NCBI RefSeq assembly: GCF_000332475.2
Contig: NZ_AOGX02000024.1
Coordinates: 248,001 to 312,000 of the forward strand
DNA length: 64,000 bases
Source of the DNA: Leptospira yanagawae serovar Saopaulo str. Sao Paulo = ATCC 700523
Lineage (GTDB): Bacteria; Spirochaetota; Leptospiria; Leptospirales; Leptospiraceae
Direction of reading: 5' to 3'
The notes under the pieces were generated by a model. The model worked only from the letters and a program-made list of their open reading frames with translations. It had not been told where the DNA came from and did no database searches. The position numbers and the translations under genes were made by a program. Every line of letters begins with the position of its first letter. Positions within the stretch are counted from its first letter, which is position 1. Shown one piece after another: positions 43,861-52,869 of this stretch.

Positions 43861-45633
43861 TCATAAAGAATCTATCCATTTTCCAAATCGTTCGTCCACC
43901 AACTTCACAGTTTCAGGAAGTGGATTTAAAACTTCAGGGATCCATGGTTTCATACGGCAGTCAAAAACGATGGGAACTTGGTAGGAGATATGATTCCGAA
44001 TGGTCTCTGTCCTAGCATACACATCAGAAGCAGGTTCCATTCTGGTGAACATCGTCCAAATGAAATCAGAATCTGTTTTTACAGCATCTTCCGAATCATC
44101 TACTAAAAATACGTAAGAAAAATTTCCTAAGTCTTCAGAAAGTAAAACTTCCGCCAAACGATCATTTGGTTGAAATTCCGACCCTTTCACAACAAGAACA
44201 CCAGGTAAAAATACTTTCGGATTTTCGAATCGTTTGTCATTCAACCTGCCATTGAATTCTTTGGGAAGGTTTGCATTGGTTATGGGTTTATTTGGATCCG
44301 TGATCCCCATCCACAAAAGTTTACTCCCCTTGTTCACGGTGCCGCTAGTATAGTCGAGTGTGTCTTGGCTGATATTGCTAAAAATAAAAAAATCAGTGCG
44401 CGGATCTGATCTTTCTGTGATCACGCGAAATGTTTCTGAAAAGTTTTTTAAGTTCACTTGTTCGTTCGTCACAAGCAAACACTTTGTCAGGGAAAGTTGC
44501 CCTTCTCCTAAAATCCGAAGGGCTCCCATAAACGCTTCGCGGAAGTAACGTTCCTTAACAATGGCAGCAGCAAGAGAATGGACACCTGATTCTTCATAAG
44601 CCCAAACCCCAAGCACTTGTGGCATCACCAGAGGAAACATAGGGGATAATAAATCTTGTAAGAACTCGGCAATGTAATGGTCTTCTTGTGGTGGCCTTCC
44701 CACAACAGTTGCCGCCCATATGGCATCCTTTCTGTGTAGGATGTGTGAAAGTTCTAAATAAGGATACTCATGTTGTAAGGAATAATAACCGTAATGGTCA
44801 CCAAATGGTCCTTCTGGCCTACGTAATTTGGGTGGGATGGAACCAATCAATGCAAAATCCGCATCAGCCACAATGGGATACGGTGAGACCATTTTGTCAT
44901 TTTTTATCCTGAGTTTTTCACCCATGAGAAACGAAGCAAATACAAGTTCTGGAATTTCTTCCGGTAAGGGTGCAACCGCAGCAATGGTCAAGGCAGGTGG
45001 CCCTCCAATGTACACATGGGCAGGCAGGGATCGATTCTCTTTTTCTGCTTCGTAATAGTGGAATCCACCTCCCCTATGGATTTGGATGTGCATCCCCACT
45101 GTTTTTTCACCAAACAGTTGCACACGATACATCCCTAAATTCCCTGTCCCAGACTTAGGATGCTCTGTATACACAAGAGGTAGGGTAACAAAGGGACCGC
45201 CATCTTTTGGCCAAGAGACAAGCTTTGGAAGCTCACCGACACTTCCAAGGCTCCCTTGGAGGATGGGTGCTCTCCTCACTTGTTTCAGTCCTACCTGGAA
45301 AGGCAAAAGGCCAAGTGAACGTTCTTTCCAAAGTTTGGAAAATTTAGGGGGAAAAATTTCTTTTGCAAGTTTGGCAAGCCTTGCGATGGTTTGGACCGGT
45401 TTTTCGCCGAATGCCAAATGGATTCGTTTTTCCGAACCATATAGGTTTGTTGCCACAGGGAATTTTGTCCCTTTGACATTGGTAAAAAGCAGTGCGGGTC
45501 CTTTTTTAGCGACAACTCGCCTTTGGATTTCTGCTAATTCTAAATTGGGATCAACCAAGTCGGAAATAACACGAAGCTCTCCCTCCTTTTGCAAAAGTTG
45601 GACAAAATCGTTCGTAGATCGTAGTGATGGCAT
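43861..45633 (-). CDS. UbiD-family decarboxylase (MqnL/UbiD type)
   Basis: The 590-aa protein opens with the UbiD-type block DFVQLLQKEGELRVI and contains the prenyl-FMN-binding region NLGMYRVQLFGEKTVGMHIQ, plus EGPFGDHYGYYS near the middle. At 590 residues it is longer than UbiD of E. coli and closer to the MqnL group that decarboxylates in the futalosine menaquinone route. Whether it serves menaquinone or ubiquinone synthesis cannot be told from here. The upstream neighbour is divergent. Confidence 0.82.
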   Translation of the reverse strand: MPSLRSTNDFVQLLQKEGELRVISDLVDPNLELAEIQRRVVAKKGPALLFTNVKGTKFPVATNLYGSEKRIHLAFGEKPVQTIARLAKLAKEIFPPKFSKLWKERSLGLLPFQVGLKQVRRAPILQGSLGSVGELPKLVSWPKDGGPFVTLPLVYTEHPKSGTGNLGMYRVQLFGEKTVGMHIQIHRGGGFHYYEAEKENRSLPAHVYIGGPPALTIAAVAPLPEEIPELVFASFLMGEKLRIKNDKMVSPYPIVADADFALIGSIPPKLRRPEGPFGDHYGYYSLQHEYPYLELSHILHRKDAIWAATVVGRPPQEDHYIAEFLQDLLSPMFPLVMPQVLGVWAYEESGVHSLAAAIVKERYFREAFMGALRILGEGQLSLTKCLLVTNEQVNLKNFSETFRVITERSDPRTDFFIFSNISQDTLDYTSGTVNKGSKLLWMGITDPNKPITNANLPKEFNGRLNDKRFENPKVFLPGVLVVKGSEFQPNDRLAEVLLSEDLGNFSYVFLVDDSEDAVKTDSDFIWTMFTRMEPASDVYARTETIRNHISYQVPIVFDCRMKPWIPEVLNPLPETVKLVDERFGKWIDSL

Positions 45634-45686
45634 AAAAAGGAATAGACGGCTCCTCGTTTTCTTAGACGCTTAAGGGCATAAATTCT

Positions 45687-47228
45687 ATGTCCCAAGAACC
45701 AAATACTTCACAACCCATCATTACCGATATCAAAAGAATCGCTGTCTGCGGTGGCTCTCTCGGCAGAGAACGTAGGTCCTATGTACGTGGGCAGGTCGTT
45801 GATGTAGGGATCACGGATCTCATGAAGGCTGATGGACTTTGGGATCTCATGACAGGTTTATTCAAAGGGGATGAAACGAAAATCACTCCTTTTCTCGATT
45901 TTTCTCTGGCACCTGTCAGAAAACCAGTTTTGAAATTAGAGGTTTCAGACAATTCAGGGAAACTCATTTACACATCAGGAAAAATAAAAGCAGATGAGGA
46001 CGGCTTTTTTTCCTGTGAGATCCGAGACAAACTCCCCGTTGGCTTTCATGATTTCCAAGTGATCTTAGAAGGCCTTGATAGTTTCCGCCAATATTCGAAA
46101 GACCTCGCCCATTTGAATGCAACGGAAGATTCTATCCTTGGAAAAACCACGATTGTTGGAAAAGGGAAACTCCGAATTTTACCAGAAGAATACCAAGGCA
46201 TTGTTGTCACATCGGACATTGACCAAACCTATTTAGCCACAGACATCCATTCTGGAAAAGGAAAGTTCTCTGCTCTATTTGAAACACCTAACCAAAAACA
46301 AGCGCTTCCTGGAATGCCGGAATTGTACAGAGAACTAAGGATTGCGACAAACAATTCTCCATTAGCGTTTATATCCGCGAGTCCTCATTTTTTTAGAAGG
46401 ACAATGCTTGCAACCATTGCCAAAGACAATATCCAAATTGAATCCTTACATTTAAAATACTTGGAAGGTACGATTAAGGGAGTTTTTGATAAAGTCATTG
46501 ATACCATTTTCAATCCAATTGAGTTTCTGCAAAATGGGTTTAAACCTGCTTGGTCTCGCACAAAAAAATTCCTTGGTGCCTCCTACCAAAGTTTATTTGA
46601 CCAAATGTCTTACAAACTTTCGATCCTTTTGTACGATCGTATTTACTTACCAACACAAACAAAAGAAATCCTTCTTGGTGATAACACAGAATCTGATTAT
46701 ATGATTTTTACACTTTACCAATTGATTTGTATGGGGAAAATTTCAGGTGACGAGTTAGAAGAATACCTCTACAAATTGAATTTTTTAGGAAGGGATGCGA
46801 TCACAAGAGATGCAGCAAAAAAAATCCGATTGTATGCAGAAGAAATACAAAGGATCCATGGGCCAAAAAATCCAGTTGCCTTAACCATCATCAATCGAAC
46901 AAGCCACGGTCCAAGTGAAAGCGATATGATCCAAAAAGTAAAAGAAGCTTTGCCTGAAGGAATGTATGAAGCAGAATTCGGCAAGAAACAAGCGTTTTAC
47001 GGAACGGAAGGTGCAATGGGCATGGCCCTACTTTTGGAATCTTTTGGATTTCTAGATACCAACCAAATTTTATCAGTCATTGCAGGAATGATTGGGAAGG
47101 TATGGGAAGGAAAACTAGTAGATGAAACCTTTTTACTTGGTAAAATCGACGAGTTAACGTTACCAAAAGAAGTGGAAACAACAAGACAAAAGATCAAAGA
47201 AAGTTTGTCTTCGGCCTTTACAAGTTAA
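45687..47228 (+). CDS. App1-like (DUF2183) phosphatidate phosphatase-type HAD protein
   Basis: 513 aa, no signal peptide. The catalytic DxDxT motif lies in TSDIDQTYL (about 175-183), followed by a Ser motif in AFISASPHF and the acidic motif GDNTESD, all in HAD order. This matches the App1/DUF2183 catalytic domain; the first 150 residues look like a beta-rich accessory domain. App1 of yeast dephosphorylates phosphatidate and diacylglycerol pyrophosphate; the substrate here is unproven. Divergent from the UbiD-type gene. Confidence 0.8.
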   Translation: MSQEPNTSQPIITDIKRIAVCGGSLGRERRSYVRGQVVDVGITDLMKADGLWDLMTGLFKGDETKITPFLDFSLAPVRKPVLKLEVSDNSGKLIYTSGKIKADEDGFFSCEIRDKLPVGFHDFQVILEGLDSFRQYSKDLAHLNATEDSILGKTTIVGKGKLRILPEEYQGIVVTSDIDQTYLATDIHSGKGKFSALFETPNQKQALPGMPELYRELRIATNNSPLAFISASPHFFRRTMLATIAKDNIQIESLHLKYLEGTIKGVFDKVIDTIFNPIEFLQNGFKPAWSRTKKFLGASYQSLFDQMSYKLSILLYDRIYLPTQTKEILLGDNTESDYMIFTLYQLICMGKISGDELEEYLYKLNFLGRDAITRDAAKKIRLYAEEIQRIHGPKNPVALTIINRTSHGPSESDMIQKVKEALPEGMYEAEFGKKQAFYGTEGAMGMALLLESFGFLDTNQILSVIAGMIGKVWEGKLVDETFLLGKIDELTLPKEVETTRQKIKESLSSAFTS

Positions 47229-47291
47229 AGAAAACTCTTAATCAATAAACCTTTCTATTTCAAGAAAGACAAACCAATGCAACGGATAGGA

Positions 47292-48320
47292 TTAAACTTT
47301 CTTTTTCTGTTTCGAAGGTGAAGGAATACCCTGTTTTCCTTTGGACAACCCACCTTCCATAAACTCAATCACATAGAGTGGTCTACCCTTCGATTCTTCA
47401 AAGATCCTCGCCACATACTCACCTAAAATTCCGATTGATATGAGGATCGAACCTCCGATGAGACAAATTAAAGTTACAATGGTGGCCCAACCAGGATTGT
47501 AGACAATTGGCATTTGCAAAATGAAATGTTGAAAGGCACGGTAAAGTGCATAAAGCCCTACACAAAAACCAATTAAGGCAACCAAAATCCCAAGTCCTAA
47601 ACTGAATCGAAGTGGTAAGGGAGAAAAAGAAACGGCAGCGTTCATCGCTAATTTTAACATTTTTTGCAGCGGATATTTTGTTTCTCCCGCAACACGAGGG
47701 TCACGATTGTAATACACAGGGATTTGAGGGAAACCAATCCAAGCATTCATTCCTCTGAGGAAACGATGGTTTTCTCGTAATCGATTCAATGCATCCAAAC
47801 ACCTTCTTGATATCAAACGAAAATCACCTGAATCTAAAGGCAGATCTTTATGAACCAATACCTTCATTAAGCGATAAAAAGCCCAGGCTGTGATTTTTTT
47901 AAAAAAAGATTCACCTGACCTCGCAAGCCTTTGGCCATACACGACATCATAACCTTCTTCGTAGCGAGTTAACATCTCCAAAATCACTTCAGGAGGGTCT
48001 TGTAAATCTGCATCCATAATCACAACAGCATCCCCAAGTGCATGATCCATGCCTGCAGTAACAGCGATTTGGTGTCCAAAATTACGCGCAAGTGATATGA
48101 CACGTACATTTTTATCTTCCTTTGCCCAATCCATAAGTCCAAGAATTGTGCGATCATTACTCCCATCATTGACCAAAAGGATTTCGGTATTGACCTTCAA
48201 TTTCGGCACAACTTCTCTTAGACGTTCTTTCAAATGATCTAAAACTTCTTCCTCATTATAACAAGGAATGATCAGGGATAGGAGGTTTGGTTTTTTTCTA
48301 GGGACAAGGTAATAGTGCAT
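47292..48320 (-). CDS. Polyprenyl-phosphate glycosyltransferase, GT2 (GtrB/ArnC-like)
   Basis: The 342-aa protein has a GT2 domain (LSLIIPCYNEEEVLDHL, nucleotide-binding VNDGSNDRT and DADLQDPPEV with the DxD) and two hydrophobic helices near residues 235-300 (GLGILVALIGFCVGLYALY, then a second). This layout transfers a sugar to undecaprenyl phosphate at the membrane, providing the lipid-linked donor for GT-C enzymes such as those nearby. First gene of the glycan region. Confidence 0.88.
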   Translation of the reverse strand: MHYYLVPRKKPNLLSLIIPCYNEEEVLDHLKERLREVVPKLKVNTEILLVNDGSNDRTILGLMDWAKEDKNVRVISLARNFGHQIAVTAGMDHALGDAVVIMDADLQDPPEVILEMLTRYEEGYDVVYGQRLARSGESFFKKITAWAFYRLMKVLVHKDLPLDSGDFRLISRRCLDALNRLRENHRFLRGMNAWIGFPQIPVYYNRDPRVAGETKYPLQKMLKLAMNAAVSFSPLPLRFSLGLGILVALIGFCVGLYALYRAFQHFILQMPIVYNPGWATIVTLICLIGGSILISIGILGEYVARIFEESKGRPLYVIEFMEGGLSKGKQGIPSPSKQKKKV

Positions 48321-48420
48321 AGATTAACGGGTCAGTTCCATACTTCGTATTCAAGAGAGAAAGACAATTGAAATCCAAAAAACAGTGAAAAAATTAGGCA
48401 TTCAAATTCTAAAAGAAACT

Positions 48421-49950
48421 TCAAGGTTTCGGTTGGATCAATTTGATGATACTATCTTCAAAATGGATTTCCTGATTGGCCATTTCCAGTTTAGGGAACC
48501 GAGAAGGAGCAGTTTCAAATAATAAGAGAGTTGCTTCTTTTGATTCTTTTTCCACACAATGGTAGGATTTTGGCACTAAGAATAACCAAGGTTCTAACAA
48601 ACAAACTTTTTTACCAATTCTGTTGAGCCTTGATGCAATTCCTAAAACCAAATTTCCTTGGGAAAAGTCTCTTTCATTCATCTCCCAATGCAAAATAAAA
48701 CGATCATTTTGATCCATGAACAATGCCGAAATTTCTTTGACATGGAGGTTATGTTCTTTAGGGGGAACTTTCCCAAAGGATAACACTAAAAAAACAGTTG
48801 AGATCGTACTAAATGCAACCAAACCAAAATTCCATTTTGTAGGAATCTCCTTCCATGGGAAAAAGCGGAAACAAAGAAAGATTTGGAGTGCGATCACTGC
48901 GAAAAAATGCCAGAACAAATGAGGAACGATTGGTCCTTTCATTCGAAATAAGGTTAAAAGAGTAATCATTGTATAAATTGATGTGAAATTTCTTAATTTT
49001 ACTGTAAAGGAATCCATTGGAAATCGTTTCCAATAAGGAAGTAACACAATGATTAAATATAAGAAAACCGCATAAGGAATTGAAACAATTTGCCCAAAGA
49101 TAATATTCAAAAAATTGATCACTTCGAATGGTTTTTTATTCCCACCACCCTTTACTAAGTAGAGGAGAACATTCGAAATATTCCCAGGGAAATTAACAAA
49201 AAAATCTACAAGGACCGGCAACCAAACGATCAATAATACGAGAGAAGATAATCCTAAATGAAAACCCAATTGTTTCTTCTCATTCATTTCTCCATTCCTT
49301 TGCCATCGGTAGAAATGATAAACAATGAATAAAAAACCAATGCCAAATGGAACGGCACCCATGATATTCAGTTGGAAAAGGATTGAGCCTAACAAAAAGA
49401 AAATCGGTAAAAACATCCATTGTTTCTCAACCACTTTGATGATCGAGATGACATACAATAAAAAAGGACATACCATGACATAGGGAGTCCAGGTCTCAAA
49501 GAAAAATTGAAAACCTAAACTTTTGGTGACAAATAAAAAGAAAACAAAGAGTAAAATCCCTGAAAGATACGATTTGTATTGTTTTGCAATGAGGAAAAGG
49601 GAAACTCCAACGCAAGTGGCATTGAGTAAAAACGTCACGAATGCATATCGAGCGTATTCCGATTCAAAAAATAAAAAGACTGATTCCGCAAATGCCAAAA
49701 GGTAAAAATACATTGGTCCAGGATGATTAAACTGAAACCGTGAATAGGCTCCATAACCTAATTTGCCTCGCAGTATTTCCATAATTTGGAAATCATTGGC
49801 TGCCAAATCTGTTAAAAAGTAAAATTCCCCAAAAAAATTTGGTACGTTTAAACCATAAAAAACACATACCGATACGACAAAAAAGAATGAGACCTGTAAT
49901 TCAGGTCTGTTCATAATCTTGAGAACACTTTGTTTCGTTAGAAAAATCAA
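48421..49950 (-). CDS. Multi-pass membrane glycosyltransferase-like protein (GT-C fold)
   Basis: 509 aa with about ten hydrophobic spans. The first outer loop has an acidic residue in LAANDFQIMEIL followed by RFQFNHPGPMYFYLLA, a pattern of GT-C transferases that use lipid-linked sugars. The C-terminal 100 residues form a soluble domain. Sugar and acceptor unknown. It follows (upstream of) the GT2 gene on the same strand. Confidence 0.65.
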   Translation of the reverse strand: MIFLTKQSVLKIMNRPELQVSFFFVVSVCVFYGLNVPNFFGEFYFLTDLAANDFQIMEILRGKLGYGAYSRFQFNHPGPMYFYLLAFAESVFLFFESEYARYAFVTFLLNATCVGVSLFLIAKQYKSYLSGILLFVFFLFVTKSLGFQFFFETWTPYVMVCPFLLYVISIIKVVEKQWMFLPIFFLLGSILFQLNIMGAVPFGIGFLFIVYHFYRWQRNGEMNEKKQLGFHLGLSSLVLLIVWLPVLVDFFVNFPGNISNVLLYLVKGGGNKKPFEVINFLNIIFGQIVSIPYAVFLYLIIVLLPYWKRFPMDSFTVKLRNFTSIYTMITLLTLFRMKGPIVPHLFWHFFAVIALQIFLCFRFFPWKEIPTKWNFGLVAFSTISTVFLVLSFGKVPPKEHNLHVKEISALFMDQNDRFILHWEMNERDFSQGNLVLGIASRLNRIGKKVCLLEPWLFLVPKSYHCVEKESKEATLLLFETAPSRFPKLEMANQEIHFEDSIIKLIQPKP

Positions 49951-50106
49951 TTTTTTAGTCCCTTAATGGAGAAATAAACCGCGATGGATCGCGGAATTTT
50001 CGCTTTTTTTGTATGAGATTCCTCACCACTACCATTTATAAAAAAAAGGATCCATGTTAAAAAGAATAGCAAAAAACAGGATTGGAGAAGAACGTAGTTT
50101 TCAAAA

Positions 50107-51624
50107 ATGTCAGCACCTTCTCGATTCTCAACTCTTACCCTAAGACAGGTTATATTCTTAGGCATCCAATTTCTCACTTTATCATTGATCCTTTTCATAA
50201 CGCTGTCTTACATTTATACTGGCAATTTCCAAGTACCGACAAAACTAGTCCGCTATGCAAGTGTATTGTATTTATTTTTTGTTCTCTTTCAAAATAGGGA
50301 AATACCTCGTTTTCGATTTATTGCTATTTTTCTAGTTTACCTTTCGTTTACAAATCCAGTTCCATCATCCGACTTAATCCCAGCACGATTTATGCCCTTG
50401 TGGATGGACCAAACTAAGAATTTTGAATTCAAAGATTTATTGAATCAAATGATTCATAAAGAATATAGTCCTGAAGAATTTACTTCCTTAACCAGAGATT
50501 TTACCGATTTACCCCATAACATAGGAGGAAAAATTTTAGTTTTACCTTATTATTTGGTACCAGGCTCAAAGGAGTATTTACCTTCTTATCCTTGGACAGC
50601 TGGGAGTATCAATTTTTTGTTTGGAAAACTTTTTTCCATTCCTACTTCCTTATTGCCATTCGATCCAATTCACAAAGAATCTTCTATCTTATTCCTTTTA
50701 CCAAAACTATACCAACTGGAAAAATTTACAGCAGCAGTTCTATCAACCTTATCTTCCTTTTTTTTGTTCTTAATGTTACAAAAAAAACCATTTTCGAAAA
50801 CAAATTATGAATCCTTTCTTTATGTTCTTCTTTACTCATTTTGTACTTCCCATTTCTCCAATTCGTCGCAGGCACTCTGGCAACACACAGTAATAGAATT
50901 TTTCCTTTCTATATTATTGTATCTACTCTTCCATCAATCTCAAAATACCTTTAAATATATTTTAGTCGGAGTGATATCTGCGGCCTTAATCTACTCACGT
51001 CCAAGTTCCATTTTCTTATTATCCTTTCCAGCAATTTACATTTTGCAAAATTTCAGAGAATGGAAATGGAAACTTGTTTTTACCGGAACATTTTTTTGGC
51101 TTTCTCTTCTACTATTCGGATTGATTAATTATTATTATTATCATGATGTGATGGGAGGTTATAATCTTCATAAAAAGGCATATGCCTTGGCAGGTTATAC
51201 TGATTTATTTTCCTATCCAATGATGAAAGGATTCTTAGGCCTAACTTTGAGTCCGGGATTTGGCTATTATATATTTTCACCTTTTTTAATATTCCCATTC
51301 CTTTTCTACCGGAAAATCGAAAATAAAACTCTATTGTTTCTATTGATCCTACCAGAACTTTTGATTTTACTTTTTTATTCAAAGTATGTCTTCTGGGAAG
51401 GCGGCCATTCTTATGGAAGTAGATTTCTGACAGATATCAATCTATATTCCATCCTAACTTTCTCCCTGTTACCATTAGATGTTTATAAAAAAAGATTAAT
51501 AAAATATATCTTAATAATACTAATCATTCTTTCAATTGGAATCCAATACTATGGAACCAACCAAAAAGAATTCGTATCTATTTGGAACAGTGACCTGCTC
51601 CCCAAAAACTGCACCGATATTTAA
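50107..51624 (+). CDS. Multi-pass membrane GT-C-like protein, 3' end replaced by the IS element
   Basis: The 505-aa protein has about ten hydrophobic spans and a GT-C-like loop FWEGGHSYGSRFLTDIN. The gene is intact up to base 51590; the last 11 codons (S-D-L-L-P-K-N-C-T-D-I and stop at 51622-51624) lie wholly or partly in the IS. If the IS and one ACAG copy are removed, the frame continues into 52782-52869 for 28 more codons before TGA. So the native protein was about 523 aa. It may still work with the short tail. Same glycan class as its neighbours. Confidence 0.8.
   Translation: MSAPSRFSTLTLRQVIFLGIQFLTLSLILFITLSYIYTGNFQVPTKLVRYASVLYLFFVLFQNREIPRFRFIAIFLVYLSFTNPVPSSDLIPARFMPLWMDQTKNFEFKDLLNQMIHKEYSPEEFTSLTRDFTDLPHNIGGKILVLPYYLVPGSKEYLPSYPWTAGSINFLFGKLFSIPTSLLPFDPIHKESSILFLLPKLYQLEKFTAAVLSTLSSFFLFLMLQKKPFSKTNYESFLYVLLYSFCTSHFSNSSQALWQHTVIEFFLSILLYLLFHQSQNTFKYILVGVISAALIYSRPSSIFLLSFPAIYILQNFREWKWKLVFTGTFFWLSLLLFGLINYYYYHDVMGGYNLHKKAYALAGYTDLFSYPMMKGFLGLTLSPGFGYYIFSPFLIFPFLFYRKIENKTLLFLLILPELLILLFYSKYVFWEGGHSYGSRFLTDINLYSILTFSLLPLDVYKKRLIKYILIILIILSIGIQYYGTNQKEFVSIWNSDLLPKNCTDI
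51587..51590. repeat. Target-site duplication ACAG, left copy
   Basis: ACAG directly precedes the TGACCTGC end of the IS and is repeated at 52778-52781 directly after the right end. Four bases is the usual size for the IS407 group. Confidence 0.9.
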
Positions 51625-51636
51625 GTTAGTTTTCTC
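51591..51636 (+). repeat. Left inverted repeat of the IS
   Basis: Terminal TGACCTGC shared with the right end, then diverged bases, then the inner perfect 15-bp TAAGTTAGTTTTCTC. Its inner TAA (51622-51624) supplies the stop codon of the interrupted membrane gene. Confidence 0.85.
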
Positions 51637-51657
51637 CGATATTAAGGAGAGAGCATT

Positions 51658-51924
51658 ATGGCAAGAAAGAAGATAGAAGAAAGCGAGATTTTTCGGATAT
51701 TAAAGGAAGCAGAAACAGGTATTCCAATCAAGGAACTTTCACGAAAATACGGAATCACTGAACAAACATTTTATCGCTGGCGTAACAAGTATGGAGGAAT
51801 GGAGCTTAGCGAAATCAAGAAGATGAAGGCACTCGAGCAGGAAAATTCAAATCTCAAAAGATTGGTAGCTGACATGGCTCTCGAAATCCAAGCAATTAAG
51901 AATGTTTTGGGAAAAAAGTTTTGA
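51658..51924 (+). CDS. IS3-family transposase OrfA (IS407 group)
   Basis: 88 aa: a helix-turn-helix segment (IKELSRKYGITEQTFYRWRN) for end recognition and a leucine-zipper-like coiled coil (MKALEQENSNLKRLVADMAL). Start ATG follows AAGGAGAG. Near its 3' end is A6G (51912-51918) in the right frame for a -1 slip into orfB. Confidence 0.95.
   Translation: MARKKIEESEIFRILKEAETGIPIKELSRKYGITEQTFYRWRNKYGGMELSEIKKMKALEQENSNLKRLVADMALEIQAIKNVLGKKF
51912..51918 (+). promoter_or_regulatory. Candidate -1 frameshift heptamer A_AAA_AAG in the IS
   Basis: The zero-frame codons are GGA AAA AAG TTT TGA; a -1 slip on AAAAAAG gives GTT TTG AGC, which is the orfB frame. The orfA stop TGA lies just after. This is the usual IS3-family device for OrfAB. 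Confidence 0.75.
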
Positions 51925-52724
51925 GCAGATCAACGAAGGAGAGAGCAGTTGATCTGCTAGTTGAAGAGGGACTTTCTCTAAACAGAAGCCTAGATGTTGT
52001 TCTTCTTCCTAAATCAAGTTATTATTATCAGCCGAAAGCTATTGATGAAGAGACAATGAACGAAATTCGAAGACTTGCTTTTCGATGGAAACGGGAAGGC
52101 TATCGACGAATTTACCGAAGGTTAAGAAGGTCGGGTAGGACAATCAATCATAAGAAAGTATATCGACTATATTGCTTAGAAGGGCTTAAAATAAGGACAA
52201 AACCGAAGCGAAAGAAAAGAAATGCATCATCACAGCAACTACCATTGCCTAAGAATTCAAACGAAGTTTGGTCAATGGACTTTGTTTTCGAACGGACGAT
52301 TGATGGAAGAAAGCAAAGAATTTTAACAGGTATTGATCATTTAACAAGAGAGAATACCATACTTCAGGCAGAGTTTACTTTTTCGTCAGAAAAGTTGATC
52401 AGATATTTAAACACCCTCGAAAGACTTCCAAGAGCATTTGTTTTGGATAATGGAACAGAATTTACATCCAAAGACTTCCAGAAATGGGCAGAAGATAAGG
52501 GGATAGAAATTCACTTTATTGAAAAAGGAAAACCAACACAAAATGCATTTATAGAAAGTTTCAATGGTAAACTTAGAGATGAGTGTTTGAATCTACACTA
52601 CTTTAAAAATCAAAGAGAGTTAACCGATGCTTTGCGAATTTTCCAAAAGGAATACAACGACGAGCGTCTTCACTCTTCATTGAATTACTTGACTCCTTCA
52701 GAGTTTAAGCGATCTTATGGTTGA
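51921..52724 (+). CDS. IS3-family transposase OrfB (DDE integrase domain)
   Basis: 267 aa: an HTH_21 part (RRLAFRWKREGYRRIYRRLR) and an rve catalytic core with DDE residues in WSMDFVFE, VLDNGTEF and NAFIESFNGKLRDE. The TTG at 51921 overlaps the orfA stop (TTGA). It is more likely made as an OrfAB fusion by -1 slippage. Confidence 0.95.
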   Translation: MSRSTKERAVDLLVEEGLSLNRSLDVVLLPKSSYYYQPKAIDEETMNEIRRLAFRWKREGYRRIYRRLRRSGRTINHKKVYRLYCLEGLKIRTKPKRKKRNASSQQLPLPKNSNEVWSMDFVFERTIDGRKQRILTGIDHLTRENTILQAEFTFSSEKLIRYLNTLERLPRAFVLDNGTEFTSKDFQKWAEDKGIEIHFIEKGKPTQNAFIESFNGKLRDECLNLHYFKNQRELTDALRIFQKEYNDERLHSSLNYLTPSEFKRSYG

Positions 52725-52732
52725 AATGTTTA

Positions 52733-52777
52733 GAGAAAACTAACTTATCCATTGGTACTGAAAATGGGGGCAGGTCA
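52733..52777 (-). repeat. Right inverted repeat of the IS
   Basis: Ends GGGGGCAGGTCA at 52777 and carries the inverted copy of the inner 15-bp repeat at 52733-52747. The ACAG duplication follows at 52778-52781. Confidence 0.85.
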
Positions 52778-52781
52778 ACAG

Positions 52782-52869
52782 TTGCAGATATACATCCAAT
52801 TTCGAAAAAGCATTCGATTTCAAAAATCTTCCTTTTTTGCCAAATTTAAATGCACCAAATTGCCATTGA
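52782..52869 (+). pseudogene. Detached 3' end of the IS-interrupted membrane protein gene
   Basis: Joining base 51590 to 52782 gives TGG AAC AGT TGC AGA and an open frame for 28 more codons (C-R-Y-T-S-N-F-E-K-A-F-D then F-K-N-L-P-F-L-P) ending at TGA 52867-52869. It has no start of its own and is cut off by the element. Confidence 0.8.

Larger units (their letters stand above)
51591..52777 (+). mobile_element. IS3-family insertion sequence, IS407 group, complete (1187 bp)
   Basis: The ends are TGACCTGCTCCCC (left) and, inverted, TGACCTGCCCCCA (right), matching IS407-type ends, and both continue to a perfect 15-bp inverted repeat (TAAGTTAGTTTTCTC, at 51622-51636 and inverted at 52733-52747). 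Flanking ACAG duplications mark it as a clean insertion. Two overlapping frames (orfA, orfB) fill it. Both frames look intact with all DDE residues, so it is probably still able to move. Confidence 0.95.

Noticed and set aside
49947..50198. An 83-aa minus-strand frame in the gap before the IS-interrupted gene
   Set aside because: It overlaps a well-supported plus-strand gene by 92 bases, has no recognisable similarity and no good ribosome-binding site.
51622..52747. Perfect 15-bp inverted repeat TAAGTTAGTTTTCTC as the ends of the IS
   Set aside because: No target duplication flanks it. The outer TGACCTGC...CAGGTCA ends match IS407-type termini and have ACAG on both sides, so these are the true ends.
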